64,000 nucleotides of DNA from Irpex lacteus (taxonomy: Eukaryota; Basidiomycota; Agaricomycetes; Polyporales; Irpicaceae): the NCBI GenBank assembly GCA_001986395.2, contig MQVO02000027.1, positions 248,001 to 312,000 of the forward strand. Reading direction: 5' to 3'. Below, in pieces: positions 43,303 through 55,903 of this stretch. A program made the position numbers and the translations under genes. The notes under the pieces were generated by a model that did no database searches, had not been told where the DNA came from, and saw only the letters and a program-made list of their open reading frames with translations. Positions within the stretch are counted from its first letter, which is position 1; each line of letters opens with the position of its first letter.

Positions 43303-44235
43303 GATAGTGCTCCTATAGTTCATGTTAATGTGCCAGTGTTGTGCTCAAAGTGTACGCACTCACTCGGGCACTATCGACGTTTTGACGTCCGCCTGTGAGC
43401 TTGAGCCGACGTCCATCGGCCTTAGCCTCGCAAGAAGTTTGTGATGTGTGGAGGTTTGATCGACAATGCGTAAACAGCGTTGCAGAAGACGAGACCTGCC
43501 GAATTTTTCTATCCGGGGTTTAAAATAGAGATTACACGAGGATAGTCGGGGTTTAACGCGTCGATTTGGTTGCGTTTACGTGTAGTGTGACCAGAGATGT
43601 CCTTCAAGGTTATGCACTCGTTCAGAGGGGGTCGACATGAGGACAGAGCAAGGTCGCCGTCGTACGCGTAATTAGGCTGTCGCGGCGAAATGAGGCTAAG
43701 CGCTCATATGCAGAGACCCGGGACACCTCGCAATGTCGCCGCAGATCAACGTCTCTGCAGGCTGTTAGCTTGGAATGTTGGCGAACGCATTTGCAGAGCT
43801 ACAGTGCAATCATGGTTATTTGTCTCTCTAACCCGAGCGTGTTAGGGGTTCTTGAAAACTTTTGCATTGCAGTTCCACCAGAACTCGGGTGCAAAATGAA
43901 TTTTTAAAAATTTAATTTTCAAGACGGTTATAGCCACCTACTCAGGAGCCATGCTGAGCCATGGCCACCGCAGACTTCAGGGACGAGAACGATCTGTGCA
44001 AGGAACTTCCCCAAAGAGTATTATGCGCGAGCATTGTGGCGTTAAAGTAGGCCGGTGCCTGATCGCTTTTCCACGTGAAATCTAAGCTGTCAATCGGCCG
44101 AAACAGGGAGGGGCGCTAAATTACTCTTGCCGGCGTAATCTGGGGATTTCGACTTGGCCTCGAGGGTAACTCAGACTAACTCGTACTCCTCCTCGCTGCA
44201 CTCCTTTTCTTTCCACCACCCTCAACACTGCTGCT
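43303..44235. other. Intergenic promoter region between divergent genes
   Basis: About 930 bases separate the coiled-coil protein gene from the AFG1 homologue. Short pyrimidine-rich stretches lie close to the AFG1 start. No gene or repeat is recognised. Confidence 0.45.
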
Positions 44236-46116
44236 ATGCGGGTAGCAGCAGCTCGCTTGGTTTCTCTTCGTCCAGGCACACTCCCCCACTGTACGCATCA
44301 ACAAGCAAGAGTCAGGCTAATATCCTCAAGAGCGTCCCCGAATGTCCATAGGAGGAGGTTGAACTCGTCTCTGGCAGCGAGGACTAACAGTACAAATGAC
44401 TCTACCGTACCATTGCATGTCAAATCATCTCACAAGAGCTCACCATTCTCTTCGCAAGGCTGTGAGTATTGTCTGATACTACGCTCCTCACTATCTCACT
44501 TCTTTTGCAGCGAACGCTCTAACGCCGTTACAGCAGTACCATAAATTGGTTGAATCAGGGGCATTACGAGCCGATGACCACCAAACTCGTATAATTCAAA
44601 GACTGCAGAGGCTACACGACGACTTGGCTACCTACGATCCTCCCCCAATACCCAGCTCAACCCCATCACTCGGACTAGTGCGTGTGTTATGTATCTAATC
44701 TTCTGAACTTGTCTCACCGCTTCCGCCAGCTCTCTCGTTTGTTTTCAAAGGGCTCAGGACACACGGTTACAATACCACCAGAGGACGTGCCGAAAGGCTT
44801 ATATTTATACGGAGATGTCGGCACAGGCAAGACCATGCTCATGGACCTCTTCTACAACACTCTACCAGCGGGCATTAAACGCAAACGCCGCGTACACTTT
44901 CACGCATTCATGATTGATGTCCACAAACGGATACACGAAGCGAAGAAGCAATTAGGCCTCGACGGCGGAGACCCTATCGCTCCTGTGGCAAGGGATCTAG
45001 CGAGTGATGCATATGTGCTGTGCTTCGATGAGTTTCAGGTGCGTTCTGTGATACCTAGTGGGGATATAGTCTCTGACTGTCTATTTTAGGTTACCGATAT
45101 TGCGGACGCTATGATTCTGCGACAGCTCTTTGAGAAGTTGCTGCATTATGGCGTAGTTTGCGTCATGACATCCAAGTGCGCACTCAAAATATATCTCACG
45201 AGTCAATAACATTAACGAAATCATATAGTCGTCATCCAGATGAATTATACAAGAATGGTATCCAAAGATCAAGCTTCGTGCCATGTATAGACTTGATCAA
45301 GGAGCGATTCGAAGTTACCGACCTGGACTCTGGCACAGGTGTGTTTCAAGGTCCTTGAATCGTTCTTCATACTTATAATCTATGGAACAGACTATAGACG
45401 TATACCACGGACACTATCACACGTATATTATGATCCCATTTCTGAAGATAACAAGAGAGAGCTGGACAAGATCTGGAAAGCCTACACTTCAGATCCCTCA
45501 GACCCAGTGGTAACCAACCGCAAGTTGGAAACATGGGGTCGCATTCTCCACGTGCCAGAAAGCACAAGCACAGTCGCCAAGTTCAGTTTCGACAATCTAT
45601 GTGGCAAGCCTCTAAGCGCAGCGGATTATCTGGAAATCACCAAGAATTTCAGTACGATATTCTTGGTTGACGTGCCAAAGATGGGATTGGAGCGGAAGGA
45701 TCTCGTATGTTTCTTTTATGACCTCATACCACGATCCCGTCAGTCTAATAGTTGGTTTCTAGGCCCGAAGATTCATTACTTTCGTAGACGCATGCTACGA
45801 GAGCAAGGTTAAGCTGCTCGCGTTGTCAGAAGTACCTATATTTAAGGTGTTTGCTGACGACCCGAATGCGAAGGAAGGAGAAATCACACCACACATGCGT
45901 AGTATTATGGACGATCTGGTACGCGCTCATGCCTCTTAGTAACCATTGTATTCAAATGCTGACTGTTCACGATCTTGACAGGGGCTGCCCAGCGATGTAG
46001 TGGGCGCGAGCTCTATGTTCACTGGTGAAGAAGAGATCTTCGCGTTTGCCAGATGCTGCTCGCGTCTAGTGCAGATGGGCAGTAAGGAGTGGGCGGAAAC
46101 GGCAGGTGTTCGATGA
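44236..46116 (+). CDS. AFG1: AFG1-like mitochondrial AAA-type ATPase
   Basis: AFG1/LACE1 ATPases act in the mitochondrial inner membrane and help turn over respiratory-chain subunits. The start MRVAAARLVSLRPG gives an Arg-rich, acid-free leader typical of a mitochondrial presequence. Then come LTPLQQYHKLVESGALRADD and QTRIIQRLQRLHDDL, a family signature. The Walker A motif is LYLYGDVGTGKTMLMDLFY, followed by VHFHAFMIDVHKRIHE. The Walker B motif is YVLCFDEFQVTDIADAMILR. A TSN/RHPDELYKNGIQRSSFVP stretch follows, then the distal domain with VYYDPIS, WGRILHVP, FSFDNLCGKPLSAADYLEI and VDVPKMG. The end is FAFARCCSRLVQMGSKEW, as in the family. Introns of about 50 nt split Walker B from VTDIAD and RRFITF from the preceding exon. 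All key residues are present. The gene is convergent with the nucleoside hydrolase. Confidence 0.9.
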
Positions 46117-46307
46117 ATGATCTACTAGCACTAGTGCGTTATCTTGGTTTGTTATATTTTCGCATAATGTAAGGTACAACATCGTATACATTTCTATGGA
46201 ATATCTCTGGCCTAGCCAGTGGTAGCGGAGCTCATGTACTCTACCACTAGCAAATACATCCGCGATCTCAAGGATGTTCGGTACGCGAGCGTGGGGAAAG
46301 ATAATCA

Positions 46308-47711
46308 TTACGACAGGTTCAGGGGTGAGACCTTGTCGCAACGAGCCACACAATCCAAGAAGTATTCAAAAAATGCATCCACCTGCAGCCAGGAAGACCT
46401 TTAGAGCGAGTAAACAGGAGCAATCAGTTCGAGACACCTACATCCAGGGATTCCGTCACAATGCAATTCTTGCCGTCCCTTCCCCACGTCTCATCGCTTC
46501 CTTTGTAGTTCCAGATATCGACAACTGTTTCACCCGCCGTGTGCGATCCAGCCAGTTCAACATCCACGTGAAACCTTCGTGCTCCAAAGAGCTGAGGATT
46601 GAACACATATGCAATAGTCAGAGCATCGTGGATGGGTGGGCCCTTCGTAAAACCAAACGTGGATTCGTAACTTTCGGCGAAGAAACTGACGAGTGTTGAC
46701 AGCATGCGCCGAAGAGGAGTGGCAGCAGCAGGGAAAGGGGAACTGGCCTCTGCAGGTGAGCTAGCCGGTGCAAGGAGCCTTCGGTGTATTGCGCGAGTGA
46801 GGATGGCCGTGTGAGTTACGTTGAGAGGCACCATCACTTTCTTTAGTGGGACATCTAGCACCATCTGGGCAGCTTCGGCTATGTGTGCAGGTGAGTTGAA
46901 GGTTGATGACAGGGGGGTGAAGGTGATACGCACGATCGCAAAGAATATTAAATTCTAATGATATTATGTATTCAATGTGTAATAGCTTCTTAAAGACAAT
47001 AAATAGCTCACCTGCAACAGCAGAGCGGTTGCCTATACCAACCCCTCCACCCATGAAAATGATCTCGTCTGGCGCGATGTTCGTGTCAACGCAGGCGCAA
47101 AGGTACAAGCAGTAAGTTCAATCTTACCCACTCCGTTCACCAAGTCTGGATACACGCTTACAAAAAGCGCAATATTAGTTAGAGGCCCTGTAGCAACGAC
47201 TGTAACGTGGTGTCCTTCGCCATCCCTCCAAGTATCCCGTATTGCCTCTGCCAGGCCGTGAATTGCATGCGAGGGTTTCTGCCCGCCGTTCTGAATGCGC
47301 GCTGCAACTTCAGGGTGCGCTATGGATGGAAGACCTTCTACCCCACCGAGGCCATCAGCTCCATGTATTTCAGGATCGTGACGGAGGTGACGAATCAGAG
47401 GTTTCGGTGCGCCGGGGAATATCTTGACGTCCTCGGATGCACCAAATGCGTGCAAGCATCGTGCTGCGTTGTTCATAGTATTGGTGGCACCAGCATTTCC
47501 GTGGCTCTACAATCAATCGATTTATCGTTCGTACTCCTTACCACATCATCGTGCAACGTACCGTAGATACACCTAATAGTTTGATATTCGGTGAGTGAAG
47601 TGAAAGAAGAATGGCAGTTGCATCGTCGTGTCCCTGATGAGGTTACTTAAGCCGAGGTAACTATTATATGACACGACTTACTGGATCGCAGTCAAGCCAA
47701 AGATACCTCAT
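46308..47711 (-). CDS. URH1: Inosine/uridine-preferring nucleoside N-ribohydrolase
   Basis: The enzyme splits ribonucleosides (uridine, inosine, nicotinamide riboside and others) into base and ribose for pyrimidine and NAD salvage. About seven exons join in phase. It starts MRYLWLDCDP, spliced to GHDDATAILLSLHSPN, which forms the calcium-binding DxDPGxDD motif. Then HGNAGATNTMNNAARCLHAF, PGAPKPLIR, DPEIHGADGLGG, VTVVATGPLTNIALF (third Ca ligand region), IIFMGGGVGIGNRSAVA, EFNILCDPEAAQMVLD, VMVPLNVTHTAILT and KGPPIHDALTIAYVF, with the conserved His-Asp. The final exon reads VDAFFEYFLDCVARC and stops at 46308-46310. Length and motifs are as expected for the fungal URH1 group. The gene is divergent from RRN3, with 250 bases between the starts. 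Confidence 0.9.
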
Positions 47712-47961
47712 GACGCACCAATCGCTCACGATGCTCGAGGGTGTCGGGTGTCAAGTTCAGAGCCAAGATAACGAAGCTGCGAACATCGCGTTCGATCTTT
47801 CATTTCCCAAAGTGGGTCTATGTCATTGATTGCTTAGTCAGCATAAAGGGCTACGAGCAGGCGCTGGTTACTTTTCCTTGAGTCTCTTCACACACCTCTT
47901 CGTCAGTCGGGTCCGCTGCACATTGTACGTACTTGATTGTCTTTCTTAACCTTGATCATTA
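47712..47961. promoter_or_regulatory. Shared promoter region between nucleoside hydrolase and RRN3
   Basis: 250 bases between divergent start codons. No clear TATA box is seen. Inference from layout. Confidence 0.35.
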
Positions 47962-50581
47962 ATGATGGTCGAAAATAGTATTATGGATCCTCATTCTCGC
48001 TTCTCCCCGTTTAACAGTCGACAAACCAAGGCCGGCCCCATCCCCTCATTCACTCGATCCATGGAGCAGTCGCTCAAGACAACTAACCCTTTGGAGACGT
48101 ATAAGAAACGTAGTGCTGCAAAGCGGAGAGACTCTACATCATCAGCTGGGTCGCTAACAGCCAGCAGGCCAATTGCCACAAACTCGCGAGTGAAGCAAGG
48201 TGTGTACCAGTGGTAGTCGTGTGCTCGCATTTGGTAAACATGGTCCTCACGCAGATGAACAATATCGGAAGGATATGTACCTTGCATTCATTAACAATGC
48301 TCTCCAGCAGAAAGTGAAGGTATGTGGCATTAGGCATGTGCTCGTGCGTCATGCTTATGCTAGAGTCAGGGCATCAGTGATGCATTCGATGAATTAGTGG
48401 ATCAGTTCAATCCTAAGCAATTCATTGGAGAAGCCCCAACATCTCCTGCGCAACTGAGACTCTGGCTTACCGCACTTTCGCATGTCGTATCTCGACTAGA
48501 ACGAGTCCATGCACCCTTAATCGAAGCGATAGTCAGTATGCCTTGGACGACCATGGATTCGGCTTTTGTCAAATCCTACACCTCTTTCGTAGGGATGCTC
48601 ATTAGTGCGAAGCCGGAGTATTTGAATATGGTTTTGGGGAAAATCGCATCCGGGTTGACATATCGTGCGTTACGCGAGCTACTTATTAGGTCTGTTTGAT
48701 CACTCACCCATTCCTAGAATCCGGCCAGCAAGCTTTGGATGTCGGGATTCCCGAGTCATCAAGTAGGCCCTTGACAAGACGAGTAGTCTACGACCGCATT
48801 CACTATCTCCTACAACATTTACTTTCCCTTGTTCCTACACTTCCGTCGACTCTCCAGCCTTTACTAGTTCGCAATTTTCCCCACAAGCGGCAAAATCAGG
48901 CATCGCAAGTGACGTACATCCGTAATCTGCTACGAATAACAGAGTACTGTCCCGAGCTCTCCGATCGTATATTCTCCACAATAGTAGATCGAGCGATTCA
49001 GATAGATGTGAGCACTCTGTTACGTACTTACCGACTAACTTGCTCAACCAATGGCTCCCTAGGTCGAGATTCAAGTGGAGCTCGAGGAACTCGAAGAACA
49101 AGTTGAAAATGAACAAGCAGAGGTCTTTGACCTCGATCCGTTCGACACAGTCATAGGTCAGGAAGGCGATTCCGACTCAGAGGACGGTAGTGAGGTCGGA
49201 GATGCCTTCAGCGACTTATCATCTGACGCCGAAGGAGAGCTCGACGATTCTGACGACCCACCATCTGAAGAGCTCACGAATTTTCAGCACGTACAAGACA
49301 TGGTCAACAAATTGGACGCCATATTGAAGAACGTGTTTGATCACTTCACGCGCAAACCGGTCTCTTACGAACCTCCCCTGCAAACGCCATCTACTCCTTC
49401 CACACATTCCCCCCTCGACTCTCCATCTTTAGCCTCGTCGGCTAGTCTGCCCATCCTTCCCACCGAAGAAGAGACGAGGGCAATACGTCGTACACAGTTC
49501 TATACTCTCCTATCCATATTCGACCGTACCATTCTCCGCACATTTAAATCCCGCTACACCCAGTTCCTCGTATTCTGGTTCTCCTCCCTAGACCCAGAGT
49601 TCAGCGATCTCTTCCAAGGCATGCTCGTCTCCAAAGCCCTATTGGAGGAAGATCAACCAGCGGTTACCCGAGCCGCGGCCGCGAGTTACATAGCAAGCTT
49701 CGTCAGTCGTGCAGAGTTCGTAGGACGGGAGAGCACTAGGCAGGCAGTGGCGTGTCTGTGTAATTTTCTAGCAAACCGGTTGAACATCCTGGATGCGGTA
49801 ACTCAGTCAGGTGCCCAGACACCTAGTTTGTCGCAGCATACGGTGTTCTATGCGGTGACGCAGGCGGTGTTTTTAATCTTCTGTTTTAGATGGCGGGATT
49901 TGGAGTCTGAACCTGAGGAGGTGGATGAACTTGGTGGGATGGTCGCGCCGGTGTCGAAGTGGATGCCGGAGCTCAGTGTGTTGAAGAGGGCAGTGCAGTC
50001 AGAATTGAATCCTTTGAAGGTAATGTACCACAACGGCGACGCACGAAAACTGTACTCATATACTCTTTCACTAGGTCTGCGCATCGAACGTTGTCATGCA
50101 GTTCGCACGTGTCGCGCATGCAACAGACTTTCTCTACTGCTATTCGATCATCGAGGCCAACAAACGCATGGACTTTGGGTCGAAGTCCACTTCGAGCGGG
50201 TCTATACCTACTCTTTCGCGTTCAAGTAGCTCATTTATCAGCCCGGCGCTCCTGGGGCAGACAATGCACACGGAACTGAACACGTTCTTCCCATTCGACC
50301 CGTACCGACTACCTCGCTCAAGCTCTTACATCCAAGGCGTATACCGAGAATGGTCATCTGTTGCTATAGACGACGAAGACGAGTCGGATTCTGACTCTAG
50401 TGAAGAGGAAGAGGAAGATGTGGAGGATGTTTCCAGCGCAACGAGCCATGAAGTTGAGAAGTTAGCTCCTTCACTTGTCGGTGCTATGCCTATCGGCACT
50501 CCTCGCTTGGAAACAGAGGATTCGACCGAAGGGTTGGGAGCTTCATTTGGTGGCATGAGTATTAGCCCTCTCGGCCAGTAG
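47962..50581 (+). CDS. RRN3: RNA polymerase I-specific transcription initiation factor RRN3
   Basis: RRN3 (TIF-IA) binds RNA polymerase I and recruits it to rDNA promoters; it is regulated by growth signals. The start MMVENSIMDPHSRFSPFNSR leads into a Ser/Arg-rich disordered region. The conserved body has DMYLAFINNALQQK, FDELVDQFNP, LRLWLTALSHVVSRLER, AFVKSYTSFVGMLISAKPEY, RRVVYDRIHYLLQHLLSLVP, IRNLLRITEYCPELSDRIF and VDRAIQIDVEIQVELEELEE. An acidic stretch rich in Ser/Asp follows. The second half has LDAILKNVFDHF, RRTQFYTLLSIFDRTILRTF, YTQFLVFWFSSLDPEF, AAASYIASFVSRAEFV, NPLKVCASNVVMQFARVAHA, TDFLYCYSIIEANKRM and LNTFFPFDPYRLPRSS, all typical HEAT-repeat segments of RRN3. The C-terminus is acidic. 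About six exons. Full length. Confidence 0.92.
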
Positions 50582-50776
50582 TTTCGGTATCTCTTGGGAT
50601 GGCCATGTCTGTTTCCTAACTGGGTTTTCTGCAGCTATTTGTAGTATCGTCTTTTGCATCATGTCTTATGCTGGAATATCTATAGGTTCTTGTGGTGAAA
50701 TGCACGGAAATTCAGATGTGAACGACCTGAAACAACTATGATTGCGTGCAGAGGGATACATTGCGTGCAAAGCATA

Positions 50777-51349
50777 TCAATGAGCTGCATTGTATGCGCG
50801 ATGGTCGAAGATGGGGCCAAGTGGAGGCTGCAGGGTAGTACTGTGAGCGTGACCGTGCTTCTGTTGATGTAAATGTATCGTACCGGAGCATTACGTTCCC
50901 TAGAGAAAAGAAGGTCAGCACCATTGCAGCTGAAGACAGCATGAGAACGCACCATTTTGTCCCATCCGGAGCAGTTGGTGCTAAAACCACCAATGAGATA
51001 CGAGGTTCCGAGAAACGCATGACATGAACTTACGGCGGTATGGGTCAGGGTGGGCTCTCTCCTTAAGATCCGCCTCTGCCTTCTCCAATATAGCAGCAAG
51101 AGCACGCGGGTCATGTACATCACTATTGACGTAGAACATGCACATGAGCGAATGCTAGTGATATTGCTGCTCCGACGAGGGCGTTCACGTACCGGTTTCT
51201 TTCGAACTCTGCACGGATGGCGAGAGCGTTTGCCCGCCACAGGTCGCGCCTTATGGTCCAGTCGAGGTCATTTTGAGATACCGCTTGTACAGTGACTTGA
51301 CGTATGACCTGTGCGCCGCAGTGAACGGCGAGGGGAGAGCAGAAGACAT
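50777..51349 (-). CDS. Mitochondrial complex I subunit, NDUFB9/B22 LYR family, with apparent one-base frameshift
   Basis: This LYR-motif accessory subunit belongs to the membrane arm of NADH:ubiquinone oxidoreductase. The start MSSALPSPFTAAHRSYVKSL leads into LYKRYLK, the LYR-type motif. The family continuation NDLDWTIRRDLWR, ANALAIRAEFERN is present in the next frame, so one base seems to be missing in the AAAA run at about 51272-51275. Later exons join in phase: RDVHDPRALAAILEKAEADL, KERAHPDPYR, PPTAPDGTKW and ERNAP, and a probable last exon ending AYNAAH. A 32-nt GT..AG segment spanning the run would restore the frame but would remove the conserved YLKNDLDWTIR stretch and is unusually short. 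Either a base-call or assembly error or a real mutation is possible. The gene is divergent from lipin and convergent with RRN3. Confidence 0.72.
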
Positions 51350-51593
51350 GGTTGGAGATGATAGCAGAGTTGTAAAGCGTACACGGTGTAAAAGCGCTCA
51401 GTCACTGGCTAGACGCTTTTCGTCCAAAAGGAGAATTTATTCTCACGGTCGATATTCACATGGATCTGTCAGCGCCTATTATGCTTGGGGCGAGAACAGG
51501 AAAAGAGAGCGTCTGTGGTATGCTGGATCGAGGTCAGTCTGTGTATGTGTCTGTCTGTGCTTTCTACTTGCTCCTCTACCACCATCTCCTTCC
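51350..51593. promoter_or_regulatory. Shared promoter region between complex I subunit and lipin
   Basis: 244 bases between divergent starts, with a pyrimidine-rich stretch just before the lipin ATG. Inference from layout. Confidence 0.35.
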
Positions 51594-54500
51594 ATGAACT
51601 ATCTTCGGGGTGCGGTGAGTGCTATCAGCGCCCCGTATCAGTACTACAAGGATATAAACCCGTCTACCCTCACCGGCGCCATCGACGTCATTGTAATAAG
51701 GCGACCCAAGTTAGCAGACGGCAGCACTTCAGACAATCAGCCACCTCCTGGACCAAATGAAGAGACAGAATTTGCGTGCTCTCCCTTCCACGTCAGGTTT
51801 GGTAAATGGCAAGTGCTCAGACCAGCGGACAAAAAGGTGCGCAATCACCAACACGCATCGTACCATAATTAAATGTTGGCGTTTGCTAGGTCGACGTCTT
51901 TGTCAATGGTACCCTTATCCCTTTCTCAATGAAGATCGGAGAGGCTGGTGAAGCCTTTTTTGTGTTTGAGACGGACGAGGATGTACCAGAGGACATCATG
52001 ACCAGTCCTCTGCTCGAAGCTACAAAACCTGGCACGGCGAATGCTGGTGAAGAGCCCACAGACAGATTCGGAGCAAAGACCAAGGAGAACGAAAGCCAGG
52101 CAGAGAATGAAGACCCGACCTCTAACTTACAAGAGCCGGAGTTTCTTGACCTTAATGCAGATTCCTCAGAACAATCATCCATGTCTCCAACAGCGTCCCG
52201 CGAGGTAAATCAACCTCCTGCAGGTTCATCATCGAAAGATCATCCCTCGGAGGAACTGAAGGAAAGTGTCGGCTCTTCATCCATTCTTTCTCGCACAGCG
52301 GAGATAGGCAAGGCTGCCCTTGGTCTGGCTCATGAGGTAGAGAGGAATGAGAAGGATAAACTCAAGGATAAGAGCGTGAAGGATGCGCTGAAAGAGATTC
52401 ATGAGGAGAACCGCGCCTACGTTAGGGACAGTCTGCAAACTGCCAAGAGCTTCTCGCCTTCACGCTATGCTGGTGCGGAGCGCGGAGATGAAGTTCTACC
52501 TGAGATCTCTGACGAAGACGCGACAACGCCAGAGGTACACTACGGTCACGGTGCGTTCTTCATTAATGATGCATTCAGTCATTCTTATCGTTGTAAATAA
52601 GATATGGTTTTCGATATGGAGGGATACCATTCACATAATCACTTGAAGCAACGCTCAAATGACACGATCACGCAAAGCCCTCGGAGCTTATCACCAGTCT
52701 CCTCTGAGGGGGATCGTACGCCAGGCCCTTCTAGTGAGCGTTCACTGTAATTCAATGCTGTTTGTTTCCATAACTGTGATGAATGTAGGATCTCCAAGTC
52801 CAGAGTTAGGACCCGTTCCATTTCCCCGTGCCACCTCCGAACCGCCTCCTGAGGTCGATGAACCGCATCTATTGAAACCACCGAGTGCCACAAGTCAATT
52901 TGGCGCGCAATCACGGCGACAATTGGCTCTCACTTCGAGCGAACATCCGAGCACATTGAAGCTTGCTTTGCCTGAAGCCGAAGAGTATTCGTGGGAGTGG
53001 GGTAATTTCCCTCAGAAGACACCAGTCTGGACTGCGTTCAACCATGGTCAGATTCCTGCGAAGGATGTGAAGGGGAAGGCGAGAATGTCCCCCGCAGACA
53101 CGATCGCCTCGTCGGATTACTGGTCGCACGACACACGTCCCTGTACGTCTCATCATCGATTGTGGTCACTCGGCCGATCCAGTTTTCTAAATGGTCATAT
53201 GTTCAGTGCCAGGCTCCCATACAGGCTATGGCTCCGGTGGTCTATTAACAGTAGACAAACGAGATCGAACACGTTTCCGAGTATTCATCGAAGGGCGGAC
53301 AGTCGAGTTCGAGCTTAGCATAATACCTAATCTTAATTCAAACACACGGACACGAAGTCACTCTGGTAGCCTAGGTGGTAGAGATTTTGTGGAGGATATG
53401 GAGATATTTCAGAAGGGCAAAGTCGATTTTGATGCGTTTTTGCAGGACGAAGGGATCGTGAGGTCGGAGAATTTGGCGTTGTGTTGGGCAGGCGACAAGT
53501 AAGTTTCGATAATTTACAGGAGGTATAATCAATGCATTTACTGAGGATTGACGGTATAGGTACATCACTCACAACGACGGCTCGCCTCTCATGGAAGCAC
53601 TCGTCCTATGGCGAGAAGCTGCCCTCACGAAAGCACCACAGATGTCGTCGCGGCCGGTCTCCCCTGCTTTATCAGACGAACGGGAACTCAGTGGAGCGAG
53701 TGATAATGAAGCATTGTCAGGGGACGCGAAGTCGCGCGAGCCAGCACCGGACTCGCCTGTGAAGCCGTCTTCGTCGTCCTGGGTACGTTGGTGGAGCCGG
53801 AGTCGGCGGCCAGATACCAATCGACCAACGCTAAGGCCTGCCAGCTCTGCACCGTCAGATCCAGTGGGTGATGCTTGCCTTATCATACGATGGTGTAGGA
53901 GTTGAATAGTTGCTAAGGATGCGTCGAAACTGGAGGAAGAGAAGAAGGCCGAGTCTGTCACGAGCGGCTCCGTGGCGCGTCCAACGCCGCAACATGCCTC
54001 TTCAGTGGGATCGAGACCAACTATGTCGAACACGCCCGGCATAGCATCCACGACCTCATCCGCGTTGGTCACTACTCCAGAAGATGTTTCTCAAGAGAAG
54101 AAAACGCGATATGCGAAAACGTTGCGATTAACGTCTGATCAACTGGTACCTCAGTTTGGCTGAAACTTCTGGGCGTACTGTACTCACCGATCAACAATTT
54201 AGAAATCACTCAACCTGAAGTCCGGAGCGAATACCATTACCTTTTCTCTTTCGTCGACAGGGGCAACGGCATGTACTGCTCGCATATTTGTTTGGGAACA
54301 CACGGACTCCGTCGTAGTGTCGGACATCGACGGTACCATCACCAAGTATGATATGCCTCATTCTCCTATTGGTGCATCGCTCACTGGAATCATAGGTCAG
54401 ATGCCCTCGGTCACGTCTTCACGATGATAGGAAGAGACTGGACACACCTTGGTGTAGCCAAGCTGTATACTGATATTTGTCGCAACGGTTACAAGATCAT

Positions 54501-55616
54501 GTATCTCACCTCACGTGCGATTGGTCAAGCGGATTCGACGAGGGATTACCTCAGAGGTATCAAACAGAACGACTACCAGCTACCTGAGGGCCCTGTCATC
54601 ATGAGCCCAGATCGTCTCATGGCTTCCTTACATCGGTACGCCTTTCAAGTTGTAACAATACCGTTGAGATGCTGATTGTGTACTTTATAGTGAGGTCATT
54701 ATGCGGAAACCAGAGGTATTCAAGATGGCTTGTCTTCGTGATATCCAGAGGCTGTTCGGCCCATCAGCGAAGAATCCCTTCTACGCTGGCTTTGGAAACC
54801 GAATTACGGATGCGCTATCGTATCGTAGCGTGAACGTACCAAGTTCTCGTATATTCACAATCGATTCCACGGGTGAAGTGAAGATGGAGCTGCTCGAGCT
54901 AGCTGGATACAAGTCTTCGTAGGTGGTTTCATCGTGAAAGTAACTGTCGCTGCTCACCGGAGGAATACAGATACATCCACATGACCGACTTGGTAGACCA
55001 AATGTTCCCACCTATCAATCGCAAATGGGCAGCAGAGTATACCGACTTCAACTACTGGAAGACACCTGTACCAGATATCCAACTGCCGGACCTGTCACCG
55101 CCTTCGCCTGCGCTCAGCGCACGTTCGGATACATCCAATCAAAGCACACTCGCTCGGCTGAGAAACTTTAGTTTGGGCGGGCGAACACTATCGACGTCCG
55201 TTAATGCTCTGCCCCGAACAGCGCAGGAAGCCAACGAGCGCGCAAAGGCAGACAGACAGGAGACTCACCTGCGCCAGATGTCCTCTTTTGAAAGGTTGAG
55301 CAACGCTATCTTGGGTTCGGCACAGGCTTCCTCAAGACCAGGATCTCTCACTCCGACATCCATCGAGTCAGACTCTGAGGACGAGGATGACGACCTGGAG
55401 AAAGGTTCTCGAAGGGCTAGACGAAGAAGTATTTCCAGTATGCCTGGATCACTGCCTGGATCCCATTCTGACGAGGAAATGGACTTTGATGATGAAGGTG
55501 AGGAGTACGACGAAGAGTATGGCTATCAGGGGGAGAATGAGGAAGAGGCAGCTGAGGATGCATTTGACGATGATTTGTTGGCCACGGAGCAAATGGCAAA
55601 CGTCCCCTTCTTGTAG
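51594..55616 (+). CDS. PAH1: Lipin, Mg-dependent phosphatidate phosphatase
   Basis: Lipin dephosphorylates phosphatidate to diacylglycerol, which feeds triacylglycerol and phospholipid synthesis and limits nuclear membrane growth. The start is MNYLRGAVSAISAPYQYYKD, the usual N-LIP beginning with an amphipathic helix. N-LIP continues with INPSTLTGAIDVIVIRRP, PFHVRFGKWQVLRP and VDVFVNGTLIPFSMKIGEAG. A long acidic, Ser-rich linker follows. The C-LIP catalytic domain has LKSGANTITFSLSSTGATAC and the haloacid dehalogenase motif SDIDGTITKSD at about 54320-54340 (DxDxT nucleophile pair). It continues with HVFTMIGRDWTHLGVAKLYT, IMYLTSRAIGQADSTRDYL, FKMACLRDIQRLF, YAGFGNRITDALSYRSVNVP and RIFTIDSTGEVKMEL. 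The tail is acidic, as in fungal lipins. About ten exons with short introns. All catalytic residues are present. Confidence 0.92.
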
Positions 55617-55903
55617 AACACATTTTCATGGACAACACTTGTTCCGTTATCACTCGATGCGTGCGTGATGTAGAGATTCTAGTTTACGCGTAATCGCAGA
55701 AGCTGTGAGGCAATAAATTAACGGATCAGAAATAACTAGTTAGGTGGATGCCGTGCAACTGACGGCGCCGTGACTTCTCTATATAAGAATGCTCTCAAGT
55801 TCAGCTGTCTTGTATCACAGGCTACAATGTATAATACCGGATGCAAGCGTTGACGATTGGTGATCAACACAGCGCATTTTACACCTGAAGACAACAGTTA
55901 GTA

